Source: Closterium sp. Naga37s-1
Lineage: Eukaryota > Streptophyta > Zygnematophyceae > Desmidiales > Closteriaceae
Assembly: GCA_947471745.1 (NCBI GenBank)
Contig: CANJKZ010000723.1
Span: forward strand, 6,055,001 to 6,119,000
Direction: 5' to 3'
Length of the DNA: 64,000 nucleotides
Every line of letters starts with the position of its first letter. Within the stretch, counting starts at the first letter, position 1. Positions 31,367-41,952 of this stretch are shown here, one piece after another. The translations under genes and the position numbers were made by a program. The notes beneath the pieces are model-generated. The model did no database searches, was not told the origin of the DNA, and saw only the letters and a list, made by a program, of their open reading frames with translations.

Positions 31367-33391
31367 TGTTATGTGATGCTATCAATGGCATTCACGTCTG
31401 TCTACCTCTTATCATATGTTCGTGCGTTGCATGCGTGGTGTGAGCGTGTGCAAGAATTTTTGTTTGGTGTGGTTTGGATTCTGAATGTGTGAATAATATT
31501 TTGCTTAAGCATATACTTGAAATGACTTCTCTGCTCGAGAACTTCCCGACGATCCAAGAATCGCCGCGATTGTAGCAAGAGCGGGAAAGTATGATCGTTC
31601 GAGTTTTAATTATAATGCGACGACTTTGGGAATTTGTGGAGTGACTGTATATGGGGTACTGACTTTTGGGGGTTGGGAAATTCGTCACCATTACTGTAGA
31701 TGATGCCAAGTGGTTGGGAGAAACCAAACTAGGCTGGCAAGTGTGGTCAAGTTGGGGTGAGGTGGACTTGGGAGGTTGGGAAAGTGACAAAAGTAAAAGT
31801 GGGGTTCCTATAGGGAAGGGATTTTGTGAGCTTATGAGGTTTGGTTGGTTTGGGGCTCTCTTGGGACCTTCCCTCTCGTCCTCCTCATCCTCTCCCACCT
31901 GGTTTCTAGCTTCTCTAATTCTCTTGTTTGGAACTTGTCAACAGGAGTTGTGTGTTGGCCCCGTCCTCGCTTGGGCGGAGCCGACTTCGTGGTCGGGTGT
32001 GAGGGGAGCAGCCGACCTGCATCAGTGGGCGAGCTGGTTGACGAGGAGGTCGACCTGCACGGAGACCACTGTACGGGCGCCGACTTCAGGGTGGCGCCGA
32101 CTTCAGGGAGGTCGACTTGGGAAGTCGACCTGCGGAGGACGTCAACTTGGTGACGTCAACTTGGGGAAGCCGACTTCGTTGGTCGGCTGACCAGACCTGC
32201 TGGTCGAATTGCTGGTGGTCGACCTGACCTGGCGGTCAACGAAGGAGGGGCCGACGTCGACCTCGACTCAGGGCGCCGAACAGTTGGGTGTTGAGTAGCT
32301 AGGCGTCAACTTCGTGACGCCGACTTCGGGTAGCCGACTTGGGTGGTCGGCCGACAACTGCGCTGGTCGACATGAAGCTGGTCGACCAGGACTGCTGGTC
32401 GACGTGGAGCTGGTCGACCAGAAGTGACGTCGACCTGGAGCTGGTCGACCAGGGGCGTGGTCGACCTGGTGAGGTCGACTTGGAGGTGGCCATCGACTTG
32501 GGAGGTCGACGAGCACGTACGGGAGTAGCTGGTTGACGTGGTTGCCCGGTCGACCAGGTTACCTGGGTGACGAGGTTCTGCGGAGGAGTGCGACGGTCGC
32601 CCAGGCGAAGTTGGCGAGCTCGACCTCGGTGGTGGTATCTTGAGGTTGACGTGGCTGATCAGAAGCAGTCATCAGCGCCAGGTTGACTTGGTGTGTGCGT
32701 TGTGCAGGTGACGAGGCTCAGCCCGCCAATCGTCTGCGAGCACCTGCGAAGCGGGTGCGCTGCTGTTCTGCGTGAGCAGCGCTGGCACGCCGTCAACCTG
32801 CGACGTTGGCACGCCGTTGACTTTCTGCTGGAGCGCAGTCGACCAAGTCGTGCTGGAACGCGGTCGACCATGCTACGGTGGCAGTCGACCGACCTGAATG
32901 CTAGCTCTGATGTAGTCTTGCTATGCCAACTTCTCTGTACCATTGTTGTCAACTTTCTCTAGTGAAACTCTTGCCAATTTTCCCCGTGAATTAGCAAGCA
33001 GTGTGAGCACTAGGAAAACAACTAAGGACCAACGAACGCAGAGATCACACGAGCACCCGTGCCTAGCCCGTAGTCTAGCTCCCGTTGTAGTAGTTATCTC
33101 CGCAGAACTTGGGTGAACTTTGTAATTGGGTTAAATTTATTTGGCAGCATTCCGCCCAGTGCGCCGAAATTAATATCGCAAGAAAAACTTCACATTTTGA
33201 TACAATTCATATTGGGAATTGTAGCCACGGACTAGAGCTACAACATATCTGAAATGGGTGAAGTTAAAATTGGGAAATTTTCGTCGACGACGTTTTTTGT
33301 GAAGTCGACTAATATGTCTAGTAACATAGTCCAACAATTTTGAGATATTTCGACCCCTAATCTTCATAGACTCCGTCCTTAGTCTCTAACA
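31367..33391 (+). repeat. 3' LTR of element C, split by a solo A LTR
   Basis: Starts TGTTATGTGATGCTATC and ends CTTAGTCTCTAACA. Without the inserted A LTR (31936-33104) and its duplicated GAACT it is about 850 bp. It aligns with the solo C LTR at 36291-37150 throughout: CGTGCGTTGCATGCGTGG, AGTGGTTGGGAGAAACC, TGGGAATTGTAGCCACGGAC. Confidence 0.9.
31936..33104 (+). repeat. Solo LTR, family A, with exact target duplication GAACT
   Basis: 1,169 bp, TGTCAACAGGAGTTG to GTTATCTCCGCA. GAACT stands at 31931-31935 and again at 33105-33109. It is inserted in the 3' LTR of C. It is longer than the other A LTRs because of extra GTCGAC-rich sequence at about 32090-32330. Confidence 0.95.
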
Positions 33392-34330
33392 AGAGGGGTT
33401 GGTGTGAAAGTGTCAGCCAGATCTGGGAAGACGGATTGTGCAACGGCACATCGACGATAAGGGCATGTTGCAATGCCTTTGCTGAATCAGTTGGAGAAGG
33501 ATGGAGCTGTTGAGTGTCTAAAGCTGAACGGACAGCCAATCGATGACAGCTGAGAAATATGTTTGCTCTCAAAGTTTACCCGATTTCCCTTCCATAGTGT
33601 GGCTGGCAGGAGCAAGAAGCCTTTGCAGCTGGTCCACATGGACTTGGTAGGGCCGCTGCCGGTGCAAGGGCACAAGGGGAAGCGGTATTTCCTATCCACG
33701 GTGGATGACTTGAGCAGGCTGATGTCCATATCCACTGAAGCAGAAGGACCACGCCGACTCTACGATACGGGATGATTAGCTGCCATTCGTGGAGAAGAAG
33801 GCATAGTGTGTAGTAAAGCGGATTAGGACAGACTGGGGTGGTGGGTTTCTTGGAGCTAAGATCACGGCCTGGCTTAAGAAGCAGGGCATACGGAGGGAGC
33901 TGACCACGCTTACACCCCAGTCCATCGGTGTAGCAGAACGGGTGAACCGGACAATTCTTGAGTCACCTAGGGCGCTGCTCATATAATCTGGGCTGGGCAA
34001 CTCGATGTGGCCCCATGCTGTCTGGCGCACCACCATGGCTAGAAACAGGGTGCTGACTAAGGTTGGTGATGACTCGTGGGTGCCGTTGAAGAGGTGGCTT
34101 AGGAGGAAGCCGCCAGCGGACATGTTGAGGATGTGTGGTTGCATTGCCAATCGCCCAAGTCTTCAAGACCTACCGCGTTAAGTTGGGGCGAGTGCAATTT
34201 GGTAAGTGAATTTTGGGCTGGCTGCTGAGAGCAAGGGATCGCTGCTGTGGGAACCACGCAAAGGTGTGTTTTTTGAGAGCAGGGATGTGAAACATCCGGA
34301 GGCCAAGAGGGCCTGATGTATGGGGGCTGG
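33392..34330 (+). pseudogene. Family B integrase (B2), resumed after element C
   Basis: GGGTTGGTGTGAAAGTGTCA continues B2 from 29441. Integrase pieces: LLSKFTRFPFHSVAGRSKKPLQLVHMDLVGPLPVQGHKGKRYFLSTVDDLSRL (first catalytic Asp present), then frameshifts, RIRTDWGGGFLG-like in a frame with stops (usual DRGGEF damaged), SIGVAERVNRT and WPHAVWRTTMARNRVLTKVGDDSWVP. Multiple stops make it more decayed than the copy in D. Confidence 0.83.
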
Positions 34331-34945
34331 AAGAAACATCTGGAGGCCAAGGTATCACAGAAGATGGAGCAGATCATCATGCAGCTGGACCTTACTGACA
34401 GTGTCTAGGAGGAGGGAGAGGAGGCAGCTGCAGAGGGTGGTGATGGATAGAGGGCAAAGGAGGCACCTTTTGGTAGAGAGAACGGTGTGAAGACTAGCAG
34501 TAGCACTGTTGTAGCTGCTGGATCCAAGGGAGGAGAGCAGCAGCAGAGGAAAAATAAGGCTCCTACGCTACCATCAAGGAGGAAGCTGAAGGGTGTCGCT
34601 ATCATGGGATGGGAGACACCCGTCTCCAGGCCAGGTTGTACCCACATGGCAACAAGGAAGCTGACTGCAGGATCAGGTGTAGCAGAGCAGCAGCTTGGGA
34701 CCGAGAAGGCAATGCTGATTCTACTTGATAGCTATGATCTGGATGAGGAGGATGGACCTGCCTACTGTTTTCTTACCCCTGCACCAGAGGAGCCAGCTAG
34801 CATGGAGGAGGCACTAGCTGGACCAAATAGGAGCAAGTGCCTGGCTTCTAGGGATGCTGAGTACCAGAGCCAGCTAGAGAATGGGACATGGGATCTGGTG
34901 GTGCTGCCTGAGGGGAAGAAAGCGGTATAGTGCAAGGGGCTGGTC
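34331..34945 (+). pseudogene. Family B pol linker (B2)
   Basis: The frame 34487-34930 encodes a linker with GGEQQQRKNKAPTLPSRRK, then AIMGWETPVSRPGCTHMATRKLTAGSG. The acidic end LDSYDLDEEDGPAYCFLTP enters the RT N-terminus SMEEALAGPNRSKCLAS, ENGTWDLVVLPEGKKAV, with a TAG at 34928-34930. It parallels 9461-10087 in element B. Confidence 0.85.
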
Positions 34946-35366
34946 ACCATCTACAAGAATAGGCTGGTGGCTAAGGGGTTTCAGAAGGAGAAGCAAGACT
35001 TCAACGAGATCTTCGCTCCCACTGCCAAATCCCCTACCATCCGTGTCTTGTTGGCAAATGCAACTGTTAGTGGGAAATTCATCATTAAGAAGGATATATT
35101 AACGGCATTCCTCCATGGGAAATTTGAGGAGGAGGTGTACATGTCGCAGGCGCCTGGGTATGAGGACGGTACGTGCAGGGTGTGCAAGCTCAACAAGTCC
35201 ATCTACGGATTGAAGTAGGCACCACGCTGCTGGTACCAGAAATTGGCAGCTGTTTTAGAGGAGATGGGATTCAAGACCAGCAGCTGTGATGAGAGCCTCT
35301 CTCTCAAGGGGGAGAAGGAGAAGCTGGTGATGTTTCTGGTCTACGTGGACGATATTCTTCTCTTTG
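34946..35366 (+). pseudogene. Family B reverse transcriptase, truncated (B2)
   Basis: The frame 34967-35218 has MAKGFQKEKQDFNEIFAPTAKSPTIRVLLANAT, IIKKDILTAFLHG (usual QMD is KKD), KSIYGLK with a TAG, then APRCWYQKLAAVLEEMGF and LVYVDDILLF. At 35366 it stops abruptly against inverted family A gag. About half of RT and all RNase H and the 3' LTR are missing. Confidence 0.87.
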
Positions 35367-36290
35367 AAGGTCAATAAGTGAGCGGCATAAAACTCCGCGC
35401 GTAGCTTGACGTTATCCACGTCCGATAGCGGCACGTTGCTGTCGGCGAATCCCTTCAGCCCAGTGATCTCCAGCTCAGGCTTGATGGACTCCCTCTACGT
35501 GATGAGGTCCCATTGACCTTGCAGCGGCACTAGCATGGCGATCTCGTCAAGACGGCGTAGTTCACCTACGGAAGGAGCTCCGTGGGCCACTCTGCCTCCT
35601 TCATCGCCTCATCCTTGATGATGCAGCTGGTGAGGGATCCTCGTCGAGCGACTTTCGCATGCCAGACATTGCCTCATCTGGCGCATGAGGTTGTAGCCAC
35701 TCGGTAGGCTCTTGACGACGTGCGTGGTGTACGACGACGTCGAATAGTCGACGCTGGCCATCCGCACGTTGGCGAGGATCCATCGAGCACGGTTGCTGTA
35801 GTCCATCGCCGACTCCTGCTTGCCCATCCTCAGGAGGAGCAGCCGCTCCTCCAGCTGGCCGATGTACAGGTTGTCCATTGTCTGGTACGTCGACAGGATG
35901 AACCGCCGCGCCTGGTGGTTTAGTCGAGTTCGGCACTGTTCAAGGCGATCTGTACCATGAAGATCTGCAGGTGAGCCACGCGGAACTCCGTCCGCATCTC
36001 GGCGTCGTCCTCTTCTAGCGTCACCACGTCCCAGTCTGCGAAGCCCTTCAGCCCGACAATCTTCAATTGAAGGTCGAACGACTCCCTTTACGTGATGAGG
36101 ACCCGTCGACCTTGCAGCACCGCAGGCACAGCGATTTTGAAGTAGCCGTACGCTGTTGCAATCTTGCCCGCCGTCATATGCGTCGTCGACTTGGGCCTCC
36201 CATTGCTTTGCTAGGGTGAGCGACGTCGCCCGTCGACGTCGACACGTGAGCTGCTAGCGACCGCCGTCAACCGCTGCACTCGCTCCCGAC
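35367..36290 (-). pseudogene. Inverted family A gag, partial duplication (unit 3)
   Basis: Minus-strand gag. The main frame (35609-35878) reads MDNLYIGQLEERLLLLRMGKQESAMDYSNRARWILANVRMASVDYSTSSYTTHVVKSLPSGYNLMRQM, the same capsid segment as A1 at 4967. The leftmost 35367-35540 repeats a more N-terminal gag segment that also occurs at about 35940-36130, so part of gag is duplicated out of order. The unit has lost everything downstream of capsid at the junction with B2 (35366). Confidence 0.8.
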
Positions 36291-37150
36291 TGTTATGTGA
36301 TGCTACCATTTGCATTCACGTCTGTCTGCCTCCCATCATATGTTCGTGCGTTGCATGCGTGGTGTGAGCGTGTGCAAGAATTTGTGTTTTCTGTGGTTTG
36401 GATTTTCTGAGTGTGTGTGAATGTTATTTGGCTTGAGCAAATATCTGAAGTGACTCCTCTGCTCAAGAGCTTTCCGTCGAACCAAGTATCGCTTCAATCG
36501 GAGCACGAACAAGAAAGTTACGAACGTTGGAAGTTCGTATGCTTTTGATATTTGGTTGTGGTGACTATGGGAAGTTGTGGGGTTGACTCCATAAGGGGTA
36601 TAGACTTTTGGAGGTTGGAAAATTCGTCCCCATCACTGTAGGTGCTGCCAAGTGGTTGGGAGAAACCAAATTGGGTTGGCAAGTGTGGCCAACTTGGATG
36701 AGGTGGATTGTGGAGGTTGGGAAATGGACAAAGGTCAAAGTGGGGTTCCTATAGGGAGGGGATTTGGTGTGCTTATGGGGTTTCCTTGGGTGGGGACTCC
36801 TTGGGGACCTTCCCTCTTGTCCTCCTCTTCCTCTCCCACCTGGTTGATTGCTACTCTAACTCTCTTGTGTAGTAATTGTGAAATTGTGAGACTCTTGTGA
36901 TTGAGTTAAGTTCTTATGGCTGCATACCCCCCTGTGCGCCGAAATTGATAAGTCGAGATTTATTTCACCTCTTGATACGATTCAAATTGGGAATTGTAGC
37001 CACGGACTAGGGCTACAACATATCTGAACCGTGAACATTTCATCGATGGCGTTTCTTGTGAACTCGACTTTTCTGTCCAGAAACTAGGCCCAACGATTTT
37101 GAGATATTTCGGCTCCTAATCTTCATAGACTCCATCCTTAGTCTACAACA
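36291..37150 (+). repeat. Solo LTR, family C
   Basis: 860 bp, TGTTATGTGATGC to TTAGTCTACAACA. Flanks are CCGAC (36286-36290) and CTGAC (37151-37155), one mismatch. The paralogous A unit keeps the empty site TCCTGACTCACGCC at 45693-45706, which proves both ends of the insertion. Confidence 0.95.
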
Positions 37151-37551
37151 CTGACTCACGCCGACATCGACGTTGGTTGACCTGAGCACTCCTCTCTTCT
37201 TCGTCCCCTCGCTGCCGCCGACTTGATCACCACCGTCGACCTCCTCGTCGACGCCGCCATCATTTTGTACTGGTCGCGGAGAAGTAGGTCGGGAAGGGTG
37301 ATCTGTCGCCCACTGCGCACAAATGCTCAGAACGACCACCTCCAAGGGGAGGGTCGGTTCGAACTCACCAGCCTTGTGGCATCTCATCGCATTAGTCAAT
37401 CGTGCCTCTAGACTATCCTCTACCACGCCGGATCCTAACGGGACGGGCCTCATAGTACGCACGAGTTGGCAGCCTACGAACGACTTAGGTAAGTGAGCAA
37501 TCGGCTACTAATCTAAGGGTAGACTGCGGGGCCTTCCACGCTCACCGAACT
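37151..37551 (-). pseudogene. Inverted family A gag N-terminus and leader (unit 3)
   Basis: Minus-strand continuation of the gag start and 5' leader beyond the solo C LTR. It is nearly the same as 45700-46025 plus 46569-46633. The MITE present there is absent here; the empty TTA is at 37485-37487. The leader next to the LTR reads TAGTTCGGTGAGCG on the minus strand, a variant of the family A primer site. Confidence 0.78.
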
Positions 37552-38230
37552 ATGCGGAGAGTCACTCTACACCAGGAGCCGGACTACGGGGGAAGGCGCG
37601 GGTTTTAGGAGTGATTGTAGCGTTCCTTAAGTGTTCTCTAGGACTTATGCATGTAGTGGGAAAATTGTTGATTGTGTAGGTGGTTGTGGTATTTTGCTCT
37701 AGCTGGTTGTGGGCTAAGGGTTTGGGCAAAATGTGGTGGTTAGACTTGATGCGGGCTGGAATTGATCTCGCACACAACAAGCACCAACAAACCTTTGCTA
37801 TTCACTACAACACCTTTGGTGTTGCTAGTTTAGCACTTTGGGTTTTTGAGGATTGTTGTAGGGCGAGAGTTGGGTTGGTAGGGTTTGAACAACTCGTCAC
37901 TTTTCAGATCTGAACTCTTCCGAAAGCTACCTTCTTGATTTAATCCATGGCTGCCTATTGATTCCGCCAGAATACCCCGTCGCACTTAAATCACGATAGC
38001 GATCGGCCTAGATCTTGGTTGAAGGCGTGCGTTACCATTCTGGAAAGTAGAGATTGAGACCTTTCCAATGCGTAACTGCTCATAGTTTAAGGTTACGTGA
38101 GCTGCACGCAATGTTCCGTCAAAGTCGGCGGACTTAATCTCTTGTTACGCTCTCCAGATTCGCTCGCTTTCCATCAAAAATAAGGCACGAGTTTCACTAG
38201 CAGAAGTTGAGAACAGTGGTTGCAACAACA
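37552..38230 (-). repeat. Inverted family A LTR (LTR2), right-hand end part
   Basis: Plus sequence TGCGGAGAGTCACTCTACAC is the reverse complement of the LTR terminus. It continues AGTGATTGTAGCGTTCC and AGTTTCACTAGCAGAAG. It is interrupted at about 37645-38183 by an unassigned insert and at 38231 by a solo D LTR. The remainder is 39734-40145. Confidence 0.8.
37645..38183. other. Unassigned insert of about 540 bp in an A LTR
   Basis: Absent from the equivalent LTR at 46634-47179, where CTCTAGGAC and the AGTTTCACTAG block are about 10 bases apart (near 46720-46735). The insert matches nothing else I recognise in the window, has no long frame with known motifs, and shows no clear terminal repeat. 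It may be a solo LTR or a SINE-like piece of a family not otherwise present. End coordinates are approximate. Confidence 0.6.
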
Positions 38231-39733
38231 TGTTGAGTGCAATACATGGCTTGCACAACAACCTACCGCCTATTCGCCGACGATAAAAGAAAATGGGTAG
38301 TTTTGTTTGAAGGTAATTTGTGGCGTGAGAAATACCATTTTGCATTTTGTGTGTGTGCATTTTGTGTGTGTTCTGTGCGCATTCGTCTTTGCATTTTGTG
38401 TGTTTCATTTTCATTCGTAATTGCATTTTTGTTAGTGCATTTTCATTTGCATTTTCACTGTTCTCATGAATCGCTCAAATGGGCCTCTCATGAAGCGCTC
38501 AAATGAGTCTCTCATGAAGCGCTCAAATGAGTCTCTCATGAAGCGCTCAAATGAGTCTCTCATGAAGCGCTCAAATGAGCCTTCAATGTCGTGCTCAAAT
38601 GAAGACCCAATGGAGCTCAAACGAAGCTCGCATGGGACTTCAATGTTTCATGCGAGGCTCACGCGAGCGACCCATGAAAGTCCCATGAGCCTCGAAGTTT
38701 TCATGCGAGGCACATTGGGGTCTCATTCGAGCGGGTGGTGTACCGCGGGGCGTTTTTGTTAGGGCTTGAATGTTTGACTGGTCAAGGGGGTCCCTTGACT
38801 ATTTCCGCACTGGCCAAAAGCGCGAAAGTCAAGATCCACGCGCTGGTCTTGACACGCGCGTGTGGCCCTCCAGGGCTAGGGCGTGTGTCGCCACTGTTGA
38901 GCGTGCACTGTATTGCAAGATCGCAACTAGACACGTTTCGGCCCTGTCCCGCACTGTACACGCGCATGTTTGAAATCATGGCGCGATGTACAGCACGACC
39001 GAGAAAAATCTTAGTCGTGCGTGTGGCACGGGGGGTGCTCAGAATTTACAGTTGAAAAACTGTTTTCCGAGTTGACTCATGGGACAGGAAATTTCTCGCG
39101 AGTGTAATGCTGCTTTGCGTGACCATTTTACCATAGGTACAAAACGGTAATTCCGTTTTTCAAATGGTAAAAACCGTTACATAACTGTGAGCTCGCATGA
39201 AGACATTGGAGCTACATTGGAGGCACATGTGAGCCTCATGAGTGTACACATTTGAGTCAGCAAGGGCAACTGTTACAAGTGCAATTTGAAGACAGTTTTT
39301 AACAACAGGAGGATATAGCCAAATGTTCAAGGAGTTGAACAACCATTTTCAAATACAGCTTGGCGAAATCGTGTGCGCTAGTTAAACAAATGTTTTATAC
39401 TTGCTCCTGCCTATGCGTAGAATTTATATAAATGTGTATGCTTGTAGTTGTCGAAATCAATCTAATGCATTCGCGTTTTTCCAAGCTCGGATTCTACTAC
39501 TTCGTATTGACGAGAGTAGAAAGATACCTTGGTGCTATCGAAATTCTCCTCAACCAGTTTGCTCGTCCTGCAAGCTGAGCAAGGCATAACTACTCACCTG
39601 CTGTTTTCTACGCTCTTGGATAGGAGGCGACAAGTTGTCACACTCGAAGGGCTGCAAGTGATGTTAAGTGTTGCCAAGTTAAGCTTGTAGTTCAAGCTTT
39701 AATCGCTTCCGCATGATGTTATAGCTGTCAATA
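38231..39733 (+). repeat. Solo LTR, family D, exact target duplication CAACA
   Basis: 1,503 bp, TGTTGAGTGC to TATAGCTGTCAATA (terminal CA mutated to TA). CAACA flanks it at 38226-38230 and 39734-39738. The paralogous LTR keeps the empty site GGTTGCAACAACAATGGC at 46764-46781. It contains five 24-bp units like CATGAAGCGCTCAAATGAGT at 38465-38590 and an opening inverted repeat GTGCAA...TTGCAC. Confidence 0.95.
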
Positions 39734-40145
39734 CAACAATGGCAACACTGACTACAACAAAAGCAATTCTGCCTAGCAGCCAGGAAGGTCGACCGCCAGC
39801 ATAGCCTGGTCGACCGCCTGCCAGCGTTGCGTAGAGGAACCGCGCTAGTGCTGCAGGCGGCCTGCCAACAAAGCAGGTCGACGGCGTGCCAATGCTGTAG
39901 CAGGACGGCTGTACAACGTTGTACTCGTAGATGACTCCAGCGCACCCGCTCGCGCCCACTTTGCAGGTGCTCGTAGAAAATTGGTCCAACGCCGTCACGT
40001 GTCCGTCGGCTGGTATCTGTGCCTGATCAGCCACATCGACGTCGGGATACCAGCCCGAGGTCGCTTTCGCCATCGGAGCCTCGACGAAGTTCGCGTGCCT
40101 CCACAGAACCTCGTCAAGCAGGTTACCTGGTCGACCAGGCCGACA
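39734..40145 (-). repeat. Inverted family A LTR (LTR2), left-over part
   Basis: Continuation of the LTR at 37552-38230. It has GTCGACC-containing blocks and CAGGTTACCTGGTCGACCAG at about 40118-40137. Similarity to full A LTRs stops here. The next bases are integrase-RT linker, so the LTR's own 5' third is missing. The same fusion occurs at 47179. Confidence 0.8.
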
Positions 40146-41390
40146 ACCCGGCGCCCTAGTCGAAGGCCTCCCTCATCGACCACTCCTTGCGTCGAAGACC
40201 ACCCTTTCGCATACCACTATTCAGCGCCACTGGCGATGCGCTGCTCCCGTCATCGCCGGAGGTCGACGTCCGCGTCAGCCCATGCAGGTCGGCTATGAGG
40301 GGTGGGGAGATAGGAGGAGGGGGAGGGGAAGGGACGTCCTCATCGACAGACTCGCCGACCTTGGCAAGGAGTGGGAGGGTTGCCGTCAAGGTATCCGTCG
40401 GCGGGTTAGACTACGTCCGCCCCGACGATGGCCCGTGCTCCGACTTCCAGACATCCAACCACACCGTCTCATAGAACACAACGTCTGACGTGGTGACCAC
40501 CTTTTTGTCGGTGAGGTCGAGGAGCTCCCAGCCCTTGCTCTCCTCCAACACACCGAGGTGAAGACCCCACCGGGCCTACAGAGCCAGCTTCCCGCCACGC
40601 TGCTTTTCGGAGACCAGGAACTGCACCATGCATCCCCACACCCGCGCCAGCGTCAAGTCGAGCTTCTTCCCGGTCAGCAGCTAGTACGACGTCATCCTCG
40701 GTGGCAGCGTTGACCTCTCTAAGCAGTTGCGGACCCAGACGGCCTGCCGCAGAGCGAGGTGCCACCAGTGGTGCTGTACGCCCATGTGCAGCAGCATCGT
40801 CTGCATCGAGTCGACCACCGTCCTCATATCCTGCTCCGCCATCCCGTTCTGCTGCGGAGTGTATAGGCAGGTCAAGTCGTGGATGATGCCCTTGCTGTCC
40901 ACGAAGTCGGTAAACTGCTTCCCGAGTAACTCCCCTCCGCGGTCGGAGCGCATCATCGGCACCGACTTATTCGTCCACCGCTCAGCCACCAGCAGCCACT
41001 TCTCGAACTCCCGCAGCATGTGAGACTTCTTGGCGACCGACCATACCCACACGAAGAGGGTCTTGCGGTCCTTCAGTAGCAAGAGGTACAGGCTGCCATC
41101 CTTGGCAGCCACCCAGAACAGCCCGCACAGGCCGATGTGCACAACGGCCAGTGCTTCCTCGGCGTCCGAGCCCTTGTCGGGAGAGGTGTGCCGCGCCAGC
41201 TTCCCGCCAAGTGGCGGTGCCGGCCGACTGCTTGATGTCCAGGCTGGTGGCGACACCGACCGAGCTCGTGATGGTGCCGACGCCGATGTGTGCAAGCCTT
41301 GCGTGCCACCTGGCCGTCGTCGACTTCGTCGCCGAGATGATCGCCCTCAGAGCCACCACCTCAGTCGGCGTCGACCGCAGAGCCTATAGT
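40146..41390 (-). pseudogene. Inverted family A integrase (unit 2)
   Basis: Minus strand: RWHARLAHIGVGTITS, then a damaged zinc region (GGKLARHTSP). The core is VVHIGLCGLFWVAAKDGSLYLLLLKDRKTLFVWVWSVAKK, with the first catalytic Asp replaced (HIDxxGP reads HIGLCG), MRSDRGGELLGKQF (second Asp kept), QQNGMAEQDMRT (Glu kept), MGVQHHWWHLALRQAVWVRNC. Past integrase is the DTSTATLPLLAKVGESVDEDV linker, fused directly to LTR sequence at 40145. RT and RNase H are deleted. The upstream end meets satellite at about 41390. Confidence 0.85.
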
Positions 41391-41454
41391 ATATGCATTA
41401 CTAACCCAAATTGTTGGTACTAAGAGTAAGTGCATAATTTACCAATATGGTTGG
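41391..41454 (+). repeat. 37-bp satellite remnant S5 (reverse orientation)
   Basis: Fewer than two monomers (ACCCAAATTGTTGGTACTAA...) between family A integrase and the gypsy LTR. It is probably the left edge of array S6, separated by insertion of element G. Confidence 0.85.
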
Positions 41455-41774
41455 TTCGCATCTCTGCTCAGCGCGCACACCACTGTTCCCGCCAACAGCT
41501 CCCAACAGTGCATCGTTACTTCTCGCGACACTCGCCTCGACCACTATTCCCGCCACTGTTCACGACGCGACCCAAAATTACGGCTCAGCAGTTAACCCGT
41601 GCTTCAGACCTCCGCTTCGACAATTCCCAACCTCGTCGCTAGGCCCGTAGCGCACCCCCATTTTCACACATTACTGTTACCACTCTAGCGTCACGATATA
41701 TTCATCGCTCATGCAATGTACTGTTTTGTTTGATAATGCAATTCTGGCTCTCTCGCTCAATTGCACTCGTAACA
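41455..41774 (+). repeat. 5' LTR of gypsy element G, head missing
   Basis: 320 bp from TTCGCATCTCTGCTC to GCACTCGTAACA. It matches the 3' LTR from CTTCGCATCCCTGCTC onward: CCCGCCAACAGCTCCCAACA, GACACTCGCCTCGACCACT. The primer site follows. Confidence 0.88.
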
Positions 41775-41776
41775 CT

Positions 41777-41788
41777 TGGTATTCAGAG
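41777..41788 (+). other. Primer-binding site of element G
   Basis: TGGTATTCAGAG, two bases after the LTR end. It resembles the initiator-Met site TGGTATCAGAGC with an added T. Confidence 0.65.
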
Positions 41789-41952
41789 ACTACGATCTCC
41801 TGTCAAATCGCCATACCTTCGCTTCCCCACTATATCAGTTGTTGGAGGGGGTAGACGTCTCTCAGCGCCCAGCACCGCCGCTCGAAGTGCTCTCTCGAAA
41901 GCACGCACGGCCACGACTAAGGCTCTTGCTAAGCTTGCCCAACACCCCTGCC

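Larger units (their letters stand above)
29442..33391 (+). mobile_element. Copia element C, nested in B2 and internally deleted
   Basis: Left edge TGTTATGTGATGC (29442-29454) equals the first 13 bases of the C LTR, then a deletion joins it directly to RT codons. The right edge is the LTR end CTCTAACA at 33391. Flanks GGAGG (29437-29441) and AGAGG (33392-33396) are an imperfect target duplication. The B sequence on both sides joins to GTTGGAGGGGTTGGTG, as in element B at 8608. Inside C lie an inverted solo B LTR and a forward solo A LTR. Nearly all of the 5' LTR, gag, protease, integrase and most of RT are lost. Confidence 0.85.

Noticed and set aside
36652..36900. Conserved 82-codon frame in the C LTR
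   Set aside because: It is LTR sequence. The same region in the other C LTR (31666-31935) is open in a different way and is cut by a solo A LTR.
37680..37913. 77-codon hydrophobic frame as a possible membrane peptide
   Set aside because: It lies in the unassigned insert, has no recognised motif, and no relative in the window to compare.
38466..38762. Small repetitive protein with MKRSNESL repeats
   Set aside because: It is encoded by the 24-bp units of a solo LTR. The same happens in the D LTRs, with other residues after indels.
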